Positions 34,064-46,139 of a stretch of DNA of 64,000 bases are shown piece by piece; position 1 is the stretch's first letter, and every line of letters begins with the position of its first letter. The notes under the pieces were generated by a model. It was given only the letters and a program-made list of their open reading frames with translations, was not told where the DNA came from and searched no databases. The stretch spans positions 1,359,501-1,423,500 of the forward strand of contig CALZFC010000020.1 in the NCBI GenBank assembly GCA_945643635.1. The letters run 5' to 3'. The position numbers and the translations under genes were made by a program. Source of the stretch: Allodiplogaster sudhausi. Its lineage: Eukaryota; Nematoda; Chromadorea; Rhabditida; Diplogasteridae.

Positions 34064-34068
34064 CTTTA

Positions 34069-34251
34069 CTAGAGCATCGACTTCATCGATCCATTGCGGT
34101 AGGCGAAGAAGTTTTGCGTGAATTCGTCATCCCCGCTGTCCGGATACCAGGTGAGATTAACATTATGGCAGCACATGCCTTTGTAGTCGCCAAAGTACTG
34201 ATGGAGCGCCGGACGAGCCCAGCCGCCGAACGGGACAAAGTTCGAAAAGTC
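34069..34251 (-). pseudogene. Orphan terminal exon, possibly of a GH25-type lysozyme
   Basis: On the minus strand an AG acceptor (34252) is followed by 60 codons and TAG at 34069. The peptide includes DFSNFVPFGGWARPALHQYF and CCHNVNLTWYPDSG. The 'F.PFGGW..P..kQY' followed by a Cys and 'v.l.WYP' is reminiscent of the C-terminus of worm lysozymes related to glycoside hydrolase family 25, which cut peptidoglycan. I see no upstream exons: receptor pseudogene A begins less than 400 bp away. It is therefore called a truncated relic; the family assignment is tentative. Confidence 0.4.
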
Positions 34252-34599
34252 CTAAATGTGCTTAATGTTGTTACATTCTGCATTACTGTGAGCTCAAAAG
34301 TAAGATTATTGCGCCCAGCGTAACACTGTCCCTTAGTTTTTATGTATTGTTACTTTCAGCATAACTTTAGTGTTATAAATTTTAAAAAGGATTCTCTTCT
34401 CTAGCCACGTCAGTTATGTTATATTGGGCACACTTTTCCCATTTTAATTTCTTGCTGTTTCAAGCGTTTCGTGCATTGTTACAAATTGAAATGAAATTGC
34501 AGAGAACCGTTTCACGAAAGAATTTGATGACTGAAAAAATAAGTTACAAATTCCAAATGAAAACCATGACATACATTCCACATATCATCGAAAAGAAAA

Positions 34600-36455
34600 T
34601 TAGGGTTTATTATTGGGCGACGTTGAGACATTGACGAGATTCTCTTCGTGGCATTTCAGCCTTCGAAATAGGGCGGCAAGAAATTTTCGATAGCTAGCAG
34701 ATGTCAGCATTATTGTCAGCGATTGTGCCGGCGAGTGAAACGAGAAAACAACCATAGAGGCGGCCGCAAGATCTAAGAAAAATATATTATTTAAGAGTTC
34801 AAAAAAATAGTCTTACAGAAAAAATGTATATTGACGCACCGTCATTTTCAATCTTTAATGTCAGCATTGCAATAAGAGTGACAATTGGAAAGGCGACAAA
34901 GATTGTCGGCACACATAGCTCAAAGTAGCAAAGATGTTTGATTGTCAACCAAAACAATCTCAAAACAGAAACAAAGGATAAAAATCAACAACGAATGCAA
35001 TAAAAGTCCAAAATTGTCAAAGCCTAATTTTGATATTATTATTTTTTGAATAGGTTTATCCTTATCAAGCCTCTATCTCACCATCAGTTCCCAAATGAAG
35101 CAAATCCACACACCGTAGCGAGAAGACTATAGAATAGTCGCTTTTGAAGGGCGAGTCTTCCTTTCGACATGTGGACAGTTGAGGATGTAGAACTGATGAT
35201 GTGGTGCATATGAAGGCTTATTGCAGTTAAGACGACCATCACGGAGCAGCCGTAAACTACAATAGCTCCTACAAATACATATATGTATTACGGTATAGAC
35301 TTGTTTTTTTAATTGCTCAACGGAAGCCTGCAAAAATTACAAACAAAAAACGCTGTACCTTTAACTTCTTAATTATACAATATATACATACATATGTATG
35401 TAGTTGTGATTCGCACAAGATGCAGTCCCCCCCCCTCCACCAAAACTTACCCATTAGCCAGAGGCCTCGATCCAAGCAGACAAACTGTTCGACTTCAAAA
35501 TCGCAGAGATTTTCAAATACCTGCATTGCCTATATCTAAAATCGATTACGAAGAAAAGTCTTTCTCAACTATTACTGACATACTCAGAGGAGCCTTCAGC
35601 AGGAATTGGGTGAGAAAAGAGTGCGCCAAAAACGATAAGTAAGGCCATTAGACCAGAAGGAGTACAATAGCCGCAGATTAGCTTTCCGCGCGATAGCCTC
35701 CATCGAGAACCGGGTAATTGGAGATGCTTAATTAGTCAAATATTTATTCAATGACGAGACAAACCCGGGATTTTTTCGTGATTGCGTTATGCATATTCTT
35801 TTTTGGGAAACAAAAACTTTAAATCCCAACCTATGTAATTTATTACCTGTGTAATATTACCTTCGTAACTTAAAACAATTTCTGATTTCACGACGCCTTT
35901 CTTCGGTTTGTGTTAAGAAAGTACAAGTATTAGAGCAACTTACTTGGTGTCGATAAATAAAGCAGTGTATCAGAATTAAGACACAAATTGCTACGAGAAC
36001 GACTGTGAACGCCTGAAATATTTTCAAACTTTAGAAGATGTTTTGTAGGCTGATTTTCTTTCCCTAGGCTGTTGTACGAACCAGTCTTCCTGAGGTTAGT
36101 TGCCATATTCCTGGGAACTTGAAGGGGCTATCGACGTAAATGCAATGCAAAGGAGGAAGGAACGTAAAGCGGGCAATAAAATCGAATGCGATGTCGAAAA
36201 CGATTTGTATGAGCTGCCAGTCAAAAAGAGGATGTGAGAAAAGAGGAGGATCAGCCTCAGCAACGCGAACAAGAATTCACAGACCACAAGGGCTGCGAGA
36301 AGAAATCGATAATTGCCGATCTTCTGGTCGCTGTGCCTTAGAATAGCGACGGCGGCGATGACGTTGAGAGCGACGCTGCCGACGCAGATAACTGTATGCA
36401 AAACGCAGCAGGGAACGCGGATACTCACGCATCGTAACTTTCTATGTGAAATCAA
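34600..36455 (-). pseudogene. Chemoreceptor-like 7TM receptor, copy A
   Basis: Seven minus-strand exon blocks can be followed: 36455-36100 (TM1-3), 36015-35945 (TM4, VLVAICVLILIHCFIYRHQ), about 35720-35590, 35525-35440, 35285-35115 (SLHMHHIISSTSS), 34920-34840 (FVAFPIVTLIAMLTLKIEN) and about 34780-34600 (DLAAASMVVFSFHSPAQSL). The layout and the C-terminal 'HSPAQSLTI.LTSASYRKFL' motif fit nematode serpentine chemoreceptors. Relative to copy B, exon 1 has a small deletion just after MREYPRSLLR, a 1-bp difference between TM2 and TM3 that changes frame, and exon 3 is shifted. It is therefore non-functional as annotated, although later exons are open. It faces the same way as copies B and C, 22 kb away. 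Confidence 0.75.
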
Positions 36456-37672
36456 TGTAGTATGAACAGACCGCTCAGCACATATCTCGCCAATTTGAGC
36501 GCTTTTCCGAAAAGGATTCTACGAAGGTATGACAAGGCATCACTCTATCTTTCTAAATAATATGTATTTGAAGACAGGATTGGAAAAAGTTGAGCTTGAA
36601 AATCATCTTCGCTTATGTTCTCGAATTTAACAATAGGACTTGAAGTCATCAGGTTATGCACCGAATAACCTTTGACAAGTTTCCTTTACGACATTTTCAC
36701 CTGTTGTCTATGCACTGTTTCCAAGTATACATGTGTACTATCGTGTATACTTGGAAACAGCACATACACAACAGGTAAAAATCGCTCAGCGGGGCTAAGC
36801 CGCCCGCCGAGATCTAAATTAATCAGACGGGCCGCTATGGTAGTAAGGGCCGTACGTGCGGGAAATTCTACCGATGAAAAAGTGATAGCCATTCGCGATC
36901 AGGCACTGGAACGACCCCGGTGCCCTGGAAGATTTACAACAAAAAAATACCGATAAACCAATCCGGATTTCTAAGACTTATCCATCCGCTTTTTATGCTC
37001 GATTTTTGTATTCTTTTATGATTTAGCAAACGAAATGCAGGCATTCACACAACAACATAAAAGTATTATTGTTGAAGATCATTTAATTATTATTTTTATT
37101 GCCCCTCAGGCAAATGCTACTGGATAAAACAATAGCCTTCCGATTATGTATCACTGTCGAACTAACTTCTTCCTAAAGTGTATGGAAACAGTACACTTCA
37201 AGGCTTCAACAAGTCGCCTAATTCTTCCGATTGCCTCTGCCAACGTACCCATTGGCGACTCAAGCTATCGGCAATTTATTTCTGCATGCTGTTTACATCT
37301 TCAAACCAACTTATTCCACAGCCGCCAATAGGTTTTGTGGCTTAAATTATAGAAACTTTTCTTGCGTAGCTTCTTTTCACAATATGCTACGCACAACCTT
37401 CTTTTTTACACGATTTGAGATACAGTCTGAAACTGGGTTAAAATACACGACATTTGCATATCCGAAAAAAGAACACAATTTTCTCTTATGTAGAAAAAAA
37501 ATATATATTAACTGTCCGAAGAAGGTGAAAATATGCATAACGTTCGAGATCAGTCATATACTAGCCTTTGTAAACCAACAACAAGCTTAATTTTAAAGTG
37601 TTCTAAATTAACACAAAAATTAATTTCAACGGAACAACACAGGAAATTATTAAAGCTCTTTTTTTAAAGCAT
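36456..37672. other. Gap between receptor A and the ABC transporter
   Basis: Holds the hairpin element at 36683-36785 and a GC-richer stretch at 36790-36930 without a recognisable exon. The polyadenylation signal of the transporter is not obvious. Confidence 0.4.
36683..36785. mobile_element. Short palindromic MITE
   Basis: 'cacctgttgtctatgcactg', 'tttccaagtatacat' and their inverted counterparts form arms of about 45 bp around a small loop. The sequence at 22617-22670 is a related half copy ('acgacattttcacctgttt'). Confidence 0.65.
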
Positions 37673-40600
37673 TTACGGCTCGATCTCTTCCGTATTTGCT
37701 GGTAGTTCCGGTGGGGTCGGAAGAGCGGAGCCATTGCCCGGGAGTGCCTCTGACATCTGGCTCGCCCACATCCTCGCGTAGACTCCGTCTGCCGCGAGAA
37801 GATTCGCATGCCTGGAACAAGTCTTGGGGTGATCTTTCATCTTTCATATCTTTCTCATTCTCAGTTCATTTCTCAGTGACTGATTCGGATGTCTTATAAT
37901 TAGTGTGTCTACAGTACTCTCCAAAACGTGACTGACGTTCCGCTCTCGACGACAATTCCTTTGTCGAGTACAAGAATGCAGTCAGAGTGGACGATGGTGC
38001 TGAGGCGGTGAGCCACGACGACACTCGTGCGAGAGGTGCACAATTCTATAAGAACATCCAATTTGCATAAGCTATTGTTTTTTTTAAATTGTTTTAATTA
38101 CAAAGTATTTTTTTATATTAAATTTATACTTAAATTTGATTAAGAAATAAAACATATTTGGAAAAAGAAGAACTTCTTCAAGACTGAAAAAGCCGAACCA
38201 AGTAGACAACGCTGGATCGCGCGCTCCGTGTGCGTGTCCAGTGCAGAGGTTGCCTTAGCACAATAAGAAAGAAGAGAATTAGTAGCTTTTTGCTTCCCCG
38301 AGATTGCAATGTATAACTGTCATCCAATCACCACTTATTCAGAAGGGTTCTCCTTTTGTCAACCTCGGCTACATATCAACAATCTCAACCCCTTAATTAA
38401 GTGATGCGGCCGAATACATATCACATTGTATGAAGAGAAAGCGCCAACTTCATCGAGGAATATGAACTGCGGCTGCTTCAGAATGGTCCTTGCAATGGCG
38501 ATTCGCTGCTTCTCTCCGCCAGACAATTTCAGCCCCCTCTCGCCCACCACTGTCTCGTAGCCTAAGAGGAAAACAGGCTTCATTTATTACGATTATCTAA
38601 ATGTTTGCAAAATATGTAACAGCCTCGTGATAAAACACCGTAATAATGGTGAGTATCTTGATATGCAAAACAACCAAGACAGATGGACGAATTTTTCCAA
38701 GAGAAAGAATGATTCCGTTAACACAAAAAATGAGTAGATAACCATGTGGCAGAGAGAGGATCTTGTCGTGAATCATAGCAGCCCTCGCAGCATCTACGAT
38801 CTCCTCGTCTGTGGCAGAGGGTCGGCCGAAGCGGATGTTATACCTGACGCGCAGTATTGCCCTTATTTATCTATCTTTGATGCGATTAACAATTACTAGA
38901 TTTGACAGCTTCACTACTTTTCTTCAATTATCATTAAAACATTAACGTGAATATCCATTAAAATGAAATTAAAGGCGAAAAAATATTGTCAAATTAGTTT
39001 TCGACATCCAAATTTCTTCGAATAAGATAGAATTTCTTCGAACTATTATGATATCAATAGTTATTAAATAATAATAAAAACCGGATGGTATCGTTGAAGA
39101 GGACAGTGTCCTGAGGGACGATTCCGATCTGTCTGCGGAGGGAGGCGAGCGAGAGTTTCTTCACGTCTTGGCCATCAAATTGGATGCTGCCACTGCTCGA
39201 TTCGAAGAGGCGGAAAAGGAGCCGAATCATCGTCGACTTTCCGCTCCCGGACGGGCCGACCTCGAAACGACTGCTTTACTTTAATCTCACATTGGACAAG
39301 CCGCAATATATTGACTCTAGAGAGTCTTCTTGGTAAACATCAACGAAAACAAAACGATAAATGATTAGCAGTGGAGAAGTAGAGCTTACAAGTGCAATGC
39401 TCTGGCCGCTCTTGACTTGGAAGTTGATGCCTTCCAAGACTGTCTTGCCAGCATTGTATGCAAAGGAGAGGTTGGATACGGTAATCTGCCCTTCGCTTGG
39501 CTCATACTCCACTGCATCAGGCGCATCTTGTACCTGCAACAGATATTTTTTTCTTTTTATTCAAACAGAAAAAAATTTGTACTTGATAAACAAAACCTCG
39601 ACTTCCTCTGCCATAAGTTCGAACATGTTTTCCATATCAATGAAGGACTTCTGAATCACCCTGAATAGAATGCTGATGCTGTCATAGCGTCGAGTGATAT
39701 ATGTACATACAAGCCCGAATTTTAAAGAGAGAAAAGAGAGATCGAAAGAGAGAAAGAGAAAGAGAGAGAGAGAGAGAGAGCAAGAGCGATAGAGAGTTAA
39801 ATGAAGAGATCAGAAAAAGAGTGGTGAAATCACCTTTAAAAAAAATTATTCATAGAATGAAAACAAAAATAATAACACAATAATTTACGATGAAGAATAT
39901 GTAGAAAAAGTGCCGAATCAAGAAAACATCTCCGAACCTGTAAATGGTGCCGAAGAAATTGAGTGGAGTGTAAAGCTGGAGCATATAAGTTGCGAAGAGA
40001 ACGTAGTCTCCCACAGTGAGTCGGCTATCCACCTGCAACAAATAATTGTTAAATTTTTTGATTACGTCGTTTGTGATCGTTATCAATCGAAGAAATGACC
40101 AAACGAGCGTTGTGTGTATCAAACATGCACTCACAATCAATGTAAGTGAACAACTTTTTTTATTTGCAATACTCATTTTTTCCCTTTTTACACCTGTGGA
40201 ACCTAGAACCAAATTGAAGTTGAAATCGATATTCGAATGAACGAGACCTGCATGAGGTAGACAAGCAAGAGAGATCCTCCAGTCATGCCCGCGGCAATCA
40301 CTCCATTCTGAGCAAAGTTCAGAATGGCCAGAGAAGCACTGACCTTCCACTCTGCCGTCTGGAAACTGCAATGGAGTCATATGATATTTGGTTGTTCAAG
40401 GAGAAGTGCGGGGACAAATAACTCTACTGTGCTATTCCTTTCTATTGCTTACAGTGGCATTTTAAAAGAAATAATTAAGTTTGCAAGAAAGTAACGGACG
40501 CGAGAATAGCCTGCCGGAATCGGTCGACCTCGTACGCCTCATTGCCGTAGTACTTGACTGTCTCGTAGTTCAGCAGTGAGTCCGTTCCAATCGCGCTACT

Positions 40601-43600
40601 CGCATTGTCCTGTCAGAGAGAACTATTATTTGTCTTGTTACAATTTGAGCACGAAAGCAGAAGCACAAAGTGAGCCTTGTCTTGAACAAAGGATGAACAA
40701 TGTTTAATGTCTACCTTCTCGTTCATTTCTCGAGCGAATTTGGTGCGCCACTCCGTGATGAAAATGGTCATTCCTTAATAAAGAAAGATTAAAAGAATGG
40801 ACAAGACAAAATGAAGCGTCAATCGTATTCGTAAGAAAGGATTTTCCCACCGAAATAGAGAGCCATGGTGATGAGTACGATGACACCGAAATAGGCATCA
40901 AAGGTGGAGAAGAAGAAGACAACAGCGATTGCAATGTCAGCGATTGTTGGGACGATATTGAAGAGAAGGTAACTGAAAATAGTTCATAACGGAATGATTA
41001 GATAAAATGTATAATAAACAGAAAATCAATACTTGAGAATTTGGTTGATGGAGTTTGTCCCGCGGTCCATGACTCGTAGGACAAGGCCAGTCTTACGAGA
41101 GAGATGCCAGCGCAGAGAGAGACGATGGAGATGCTCGAAGAGCTCGACCTGAAATACATCAATAGATGGAGAATTGAGAGAAAAGAGAAAGAGAAATAGG
41201 GAGAGAAAGAGACAGATAGTGAGAGATATATAGAAAGAGATATAGAGAGGGAGAGGGTGTACGCGTGTACTAGCGAGGAGAATTCTATGTATTTCGTATT
41301 ATATTAATGTTTTCAAGTTCTGAAATTCGAAATTGAATGATTTATTCAAGTTTTAAAATTGAACATAAGTGTGACCTGTGGCACTAATGTTCAATTTTAA
41401 AACTGGCCTGGTGGTTAACGTGGGAAAATTGCGCGCGGGGGGTGGTGGTTCGGGTCCGGTCAGGAGCAAAATGTCTTTCTCTCTCTCTCTCTGTCTACTC
41501 TCATTGTCAGGTACAACCAACGGCAACGACTCCCAACATCACGACGGATCACAGGTTAGCTAAATTATCGACTTTTGCAAATTTTCTTGGCATTTTATTC
41601 TATTTCACTATTGTTTTGTGTTTTGAAATTGAATGCGTCAACCTCAATTTCTCTAGTGGTGAACTGCTGAATGGGCACCCAAATGTAGGTGCGAAGTGTG
41701 TTGAGGAAACTGCCCCCTGAGATCTTCTCGTAGATTAAAAGTATTTTCTTGATGATACGCATTTGCTAATAGAGATAGTACTAAAAACGATTGAAAAGTG
41801 ATGAGCGGACCTCCGTTGCCTTGCATAAATTTGAGAGCGGAAGAGATGAAGATGAGCGAGTAGTGGAAGGTCGCGGGGCTGGCGAGGGCATCCACTGAAA
41901 ACATTCGATCTCTTCCATTGTAAGCAAGTAGATCTGTTGCATTTGAACAAAGATAATAAAGGATAAGCAGATCATTCTAGAACGCGGCACGAATTGCAAG
42001 AGAGCTTCTGACCTATCCATTTATTGTAGAGAGGAACCGCGACGTTGATGATTCTACCGAGGAGAAGAAGGAAGAGACAGAAGGCGACTCTGAGTTGCAG
42101 GCCGAGTGACTTGCGTGGCCAGATGTAAGGCAGAACTATCGACAGCTTCCGCGACATGTTCGACCATGTCTGCGAATATCTAACGTTCCTTATCAATGGA
42201 GAGAAATATTTAAAAGAAGAACTACGCAAAAAATACATCAACGAGGTCAGTAATTGGTATGAAATGAAATGAAATGAAAGGATTAAGAAAGATGTAGTGA
42301 AATAATGAATATAATAACAACGCACCGATGGACTATCTGTGCGTAGAGATGACATAAATAGTGTGAACGTGAAAACGATGAACACAAAGACAGTCTCGCT
42401 GATGTAAAATGCAACTTCTCTATTTCGATGAGCACTGAAAAACATATGTACACTGTTTACCAAACATAATTTACTGGTTGGTTTGGTCCTCAAAAGTAGA
42501 CCTTGGCGGGTAGAATTCTTGCCAAGTACAAAGTGGGACGAGCTGCAGCAGGGAAGCAAGTGATAAGGAGAAGGCCAGGGAAAGCGGTAGATGTTGGAGA
42601 GATCGGCATCTGCAATAAATGGCGATAGAACTGGCAAATGGCTGCGACTTTATTGTTTTAATTTATTTATTGAAAAGGGGCGGGGTGGCCCAGTGGCAAG
42701 TGGCGCCGCTCTTCATTCGTTCCCTTGTCAAAAATGACAAGTGAGCCCCCCGCCCCGACCCGCGCTCGATCGTCCTTAATTCAATCAATCGACGCTGCTC
42801 CGGGAGAAACCGCTTGGCTGACCGGGATAAGAACTGCCTAATCTTCGTCGGCCACTTCGACGAACCCGCCGGTGCCCATCGATCGCCCACTTCCATGTGA
42901 TAGATCCCCGTGTATTCCATCAAAAACACATTGGCCCGATAAGCGCGAATAAAGTTTTAAAAAGTTTTAAATTTATTGAAATAGATGTGACAAGGTTGAG
43001 TAATTCCTCTGTCTATTGATTGGTTAAATAAGGTTAATTGTAATATAAAAGATAACGGTAGCAATACTCGCTCGAGCTTATGTTGAATGAATACATCGAA
43101 GCAGAGGGCGCTCGAACATTAATTTTTAAAAAAAACCTGATAAAGATGACGAGCCAAAGTAGCCAGAAAACCGCTCGAACAAGGCAAAAGGCGGCCAGAA
43201 TGTGTGTGTATCTGCAAAATGTTTTACATCTTAAATTTTTCATAAATAACACAATAAACAGAAGTTGCTGGGCTCAATATTTCTCTTTTTCTAAGATGTT
43301 ATGTGTTTTAGGAACTGTTCACTGGCAGTGTCTATGTCCCATTCTATGTTATCTAATAAAATATGATTCATTATCTTCAGACATATTTGTAGTGTTATTT
43401 TAGGGTTGTTTATTAAGAAACGTGACTCGAATATTAAGTGTACAAGTATCCGACTTAGCAAATTTTAGCAGGCTGCTTACCATCAGTTCACAATTTAAAT
43501 TGCAAAATAAGTTGAAGCAAAACAACTAACTCATGAACATAAAAGGCGAAGAAGACGTAAGCAACACTCTGGCCGAGGAGAAGGAAACAAGTGAAGGCAG

Positions 43601-43934
43601 TAATGAAGAAAGAGAGAGGGAGATGTCCAACTCTGTTGTAGCTGAAAGGCAGAATGATATAATCCATTCCAGGTATAAGATTTGTATCACCAGATATCAC
43701 AATAACATTTTAACTAAATATTTCGACAAAAGGACTAAATGTCAATGCTAACTAGTCAGTCAAAGGCAATAACATCTTTTTCATTGACTGACAATAATAT
43801 AAATATGATAACCTTATCTGCTTTGGCAGTAGGGATACGACGGCGAGGATGGTGGAGAGCACAGAGTAGAGGACGAAGCCAACCAGGCGAGAGCAGGAGG
43901 GGGAGGGCGGCCAGGATAGACTGCAGCCATCCAT
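37673..43934 (-). CDS. hmt-1: ABC half-transporter, HMT-1/ABCB6 type (22 exons)
   Basis: Minus-strand exons run from 43813-43934 to 37673-37811, nearly all with GT-AG borders in compatible phase; about 800 residues. N-terminal TMD0: [18 protein letters not shown] (43.9 kb), a helix at 43531-43641, [16 protein letters not shown] (43.2 kb), 42502-42609, [13 protein letters not shown] (42.4 kb). Core: [16 protein letters not shown] (42.1 kb), [15 protein letters not shown] (41.7 kb), [12 protein letters not shown] (41.1 kb), [11 protein letters not shown] (40.5 kb), [20 protein letters not shown] (40.0 kb). ATPase: Walker [10 protein letters not shown] (39.25 kb), Q-loop [13 protein letters not shown], signature LSGGEKQR and Walker B FIFLDE (38.5 kb), D-loop ATSALDT (38.25 kb), H-loop VAHRLST (38.0 kb); TAA at 37673. 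The family exports heavy-metal or porphyrin conjugates across endolysosomal or mitochondrial membranes; in worms HMT-1 gives cadmium tolerance. All catalytic motifs are intact. The start at 43934 is the least certain point; an earlier exon is possible. Confidence 0.9.
39728..39782. repeat. GA microsatellite in a transporter intron
   Basis: GA/GAAA tract between exons of the transporter gene. Confidence 0.85.
41375..41565 (+). mobile_element. tRNA-derived SINE in a transporter intron
   Basis: 'tggcctggtggttaacgtgg' resembles a Pol III A box and 'ggtggttcgggtcc' a B box, spaced as in a tRNA, followed by a CT-rich body and 'caggtacaa..acgac..cggatcacagg'. The body recurs at 31880-32040 inside the foldback element. 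It is inserted antisense in the intron between exons 8 and 9 of the transporter (41149-41642). Confidence 0.65.
42677..42950 (+). mobile_element. tRNA-derived SINE (second family)
   Basis: A GC-rich head with the A-box-like 'tggcccagtggcaagtgg' and B-box-like 'gcgctcgatcgtcc' precedes a body with 'cttcgtcggccacttcgacg', 'ccatgtgatagatccccgtg' and 'cattggcccgataagcg', ending near 'gaataaag'. Truncated or diverged copies lie at 3500-3625, 13633-13770 and 15556-15693. It sits antisense in the transporter intron between exons 3 and 4. Confidence 0.75.
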
Positions 43935-44224
43935 TTCTGAGGCAGAGAAAGAGAGAGAGAGAGCGAGAGAAAAAAAGAGAGAGAAAGAAAAAGCGAGAGA
44001 TAGAATGAGAGAGAGAGAGAATGAGAGAATGAGGGAGAATGCGAAGCGGAAATAACGCAAAAACTCGTGTAAGAAACAGAAAAGAAAAGCAGACGACACA
44101 AAAAATTTACCAATAGAGCGAAGAGAGAGAAAGCGTAAGAGAAAAAGAGAAATAAAGAGAAACAGAGAAGGAGAGCGCGAGAGAGATCAGAGCGTTCTGG
44201 AGTGCCTAAACCCCTAAATAAAAG

Positions 44225-44460
44225 TTCCTCAGTACTCCTTGGGCATTCCAAATAAATGTCAATTTTCGGAATACAAAGGGTACTTTTAGGAGCTATAATA
44301 TTAGTACCCAAATGGCATAATTTGCATAACTTTGCATACCACAAATTAGCATAATGGGCTTTTTCAATGTCTAATAAAAGCAGAGAAACCCCCTGCTTTC
44401 CGGTGGATCATAAGGGATCGTTTATTCGCCTTCTCCGCGCGAACATACATATGTAGTAAA
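44225..44460. repeat. Dispersed repeat, copy 1
   Basis: Shares 'tgggcattcca', 'gggtacttttaggagct', 'gtctaataaaagca' and 'ctgctttcc.gtggatc' in order with 55125-55360. Probably an old MITE. Confidence 0.75.
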
Positions 44461-45245
44461 TGACGTCTATCTCGCTTGCGGCACGAGATAAAAGTAGATA
44501 AATTACAAGTATGTAGCATTAAGAACAAATGCGACAAAAAATAATGAATTCTTGGTACTACTTGTGATTTCAACATTTTATCTCGGGACTTAAGCCAAAT
44601 AGGCGGCATTTATATTCGCGCGTAGAAGCAGAGGAAATAAGAGTTGGGAAATCACTTGTGACGAAAGCGCACCAGAAGTTCAAGAGAACAAGAATCGTTG
44701 GAGATGAGTGAGAGAGGATGGAAGAGGAGAGCGTGCGAGTATGAGAAAAAGAAAAGTGACAGAGAGTGAGAGACGAAGAGGCGGTTACAGAGAGATGAAG
44801 AGAGATGAAGAGTGAAGAAGAGAGAGAGAGAGGAAGAGAGAGAGCGTGCAACAGGGAATATGCAGTGTTGACTTACTCGTGCAGAAAGCACAGAGAAATA
44901 GAATACATCACCTTGTACTATGGCTGCGCGTGTTGCGAAAGCGTGGCTGTTTCCTGGGAGATGTAAGTACTTCTCTATACGCCTCCCCCCTCTCAACTAC
45001 CCAGCTATGTACATTAAAAAAATGGAACCTTTTAAGATGTAAAAAAAATCTAGTTCCAATAATTATGAAAATCGAATAAAAATCTAAGTATTCGAAATGT
45101 AAACATATTTAAACAATAAATTCTTCATTTAAAATCAAAACAAATTCATCGCACCAACTGTATCTTCAATTTTCGTTTACCTAGAATTTTGCTGCAGGAA
45201 TTTGTTTTTTCAAACCGCGATATTAGACGAATTCGTCGGGATGCG

Positions 45246-45323
45246 AAAAAAATCGCTTCTTAGAAATGCGTTCGTGAGAACAGTAAAAAAATCGCTTCTT
45301 AGAAATGCGTTCGTGAGAACAGT
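45246..45323. repeat. Perfect tandem duplication of a 39-bp unit
   Basis: Two identical 39-bp units beginning with seven A's ('aaaaaaatcgcttcttag') lie head to tail at 45246-45284 and 45285-45323. Confidence 0.95.
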
Positions 45324-45679
45324 GATTATAAATTTTCTTGAAACGCACTTCATTTTGCTGACATTCCGTGATGAAACAAAACGATGATCAAAAGTTGTAG
45401 GAGTACTGTCTTTGTAAACCAAGAATATTGTCTTTCAGTTATTCTATAATTATAATTGTCACTCTGTGATAACGTCGGCAAAACATACACGTGCACTCTT
45501 TTCCCATTTGAATTTCTTGCTGTTTAAAGCTTTTCGAGCATTCTCACAAATTGAACTTGCAGAGATCCGTTTCGCAAAAGAATTTCATTACTGAAAAAAC
45601 TTACAAATTCCAAATGAAAACGTGATATACATATTACACATATGATCGAAAAAAATTTTTGTTTATTATTCGGTCTTAT

Positions 45680-45870
45680 CACGAGCGACGTTGAGACATT
45701 GACGCTATTCTGTTCGTGGCATTACAGCCATTAAAATAAGATGACAAGAAATTGTCGATAGCTAGCAGATGTCAGCATTATTGTCAGCGATTGAGCAGGC
45801 GAGTGGATCGAGAAAACGACCATGGAGGCGGCCGCAAGATCTAGCAAGAAGAATAGTTATTTAACAGTAC
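45680..45870 (-). pseudogene. Last-exon relic of a chemoreceptor-like gene
   Basis: Minus-strand translation gives LDLAAASMVVFSIHSPAQSL followed by TSASYRQFL and then two in-frame stops. It corresponds to the final exon of receptor A. Flanking DNA (45490-45900) also matches 34420-34790, so a segment of at least 400 bp was duplicated and then decayed. The other exons are absent. Confidence 0.75.
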
Positions 45871-46009
45871 AAAACGCATAATAAAAAACTATAAAAAGAT
45901 GATTCAAATTATGTTAAAGGACGCCGAATGTGCACAGAGCTTATGATAATCAGATTTGCATGCGGCCCGGGCACGTGGGCCGGCCGGGCCAAATTTCCAA
46001 GACCCTCAG

Positions 46010-46063
46010 GGCCGCCTCTCTCTCTCTCGCTCTCTCTCTCTCGCTCTCTCTCTGTCTCCCACT
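46010..46063. repeat. CT microsatellite
   Basis: TCTCTC and CGCTCT runs adjoining the foldback relic. Confidence 0.85.
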
Positions 46064-46139
46064 AAAGTACGAGCGAACGTGAATCGACGTTTCCTTTGTG
46101 AGCAATCGACGGTGTCCAAAGAAAGGTATCATCAGATCT

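Larger units (their letters stand above)
33052..34068. other. Gene-free stretch with a C-rich repeat and TA microsatellite
   Basis: 33650-34021 is a dispersed C-rich repeat and 34022-34062 a TA repeat. No exon beyond the channel stop is recognisable at 33052-33650. Confidence 0.4.
43935..45679. other. Gene-free stretch upstream of the transporter
   Basis: GA-rich tracts at 43940-44045, 44105-44190 and 44700-44850; a dispersed repeat at 44225-44460; a 39-bp tandem duplication at 45246-45323. A hydrophobic frame on the minus strand near 44.9 kb could hide a first non-coding or short coding exon of the transporter, but I cannot support it. Confidence 0.35.

Noticed and set aside
44570..44996. 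Hydrophobic minus-strand frames as first exon of the ABC transporter
   Set aside because: The region is mostly GA/CT repeat. No start, acceptor and phase combination joins convincingly to the exon at 43813-43934, although a short upstream exon cannot be excluded.
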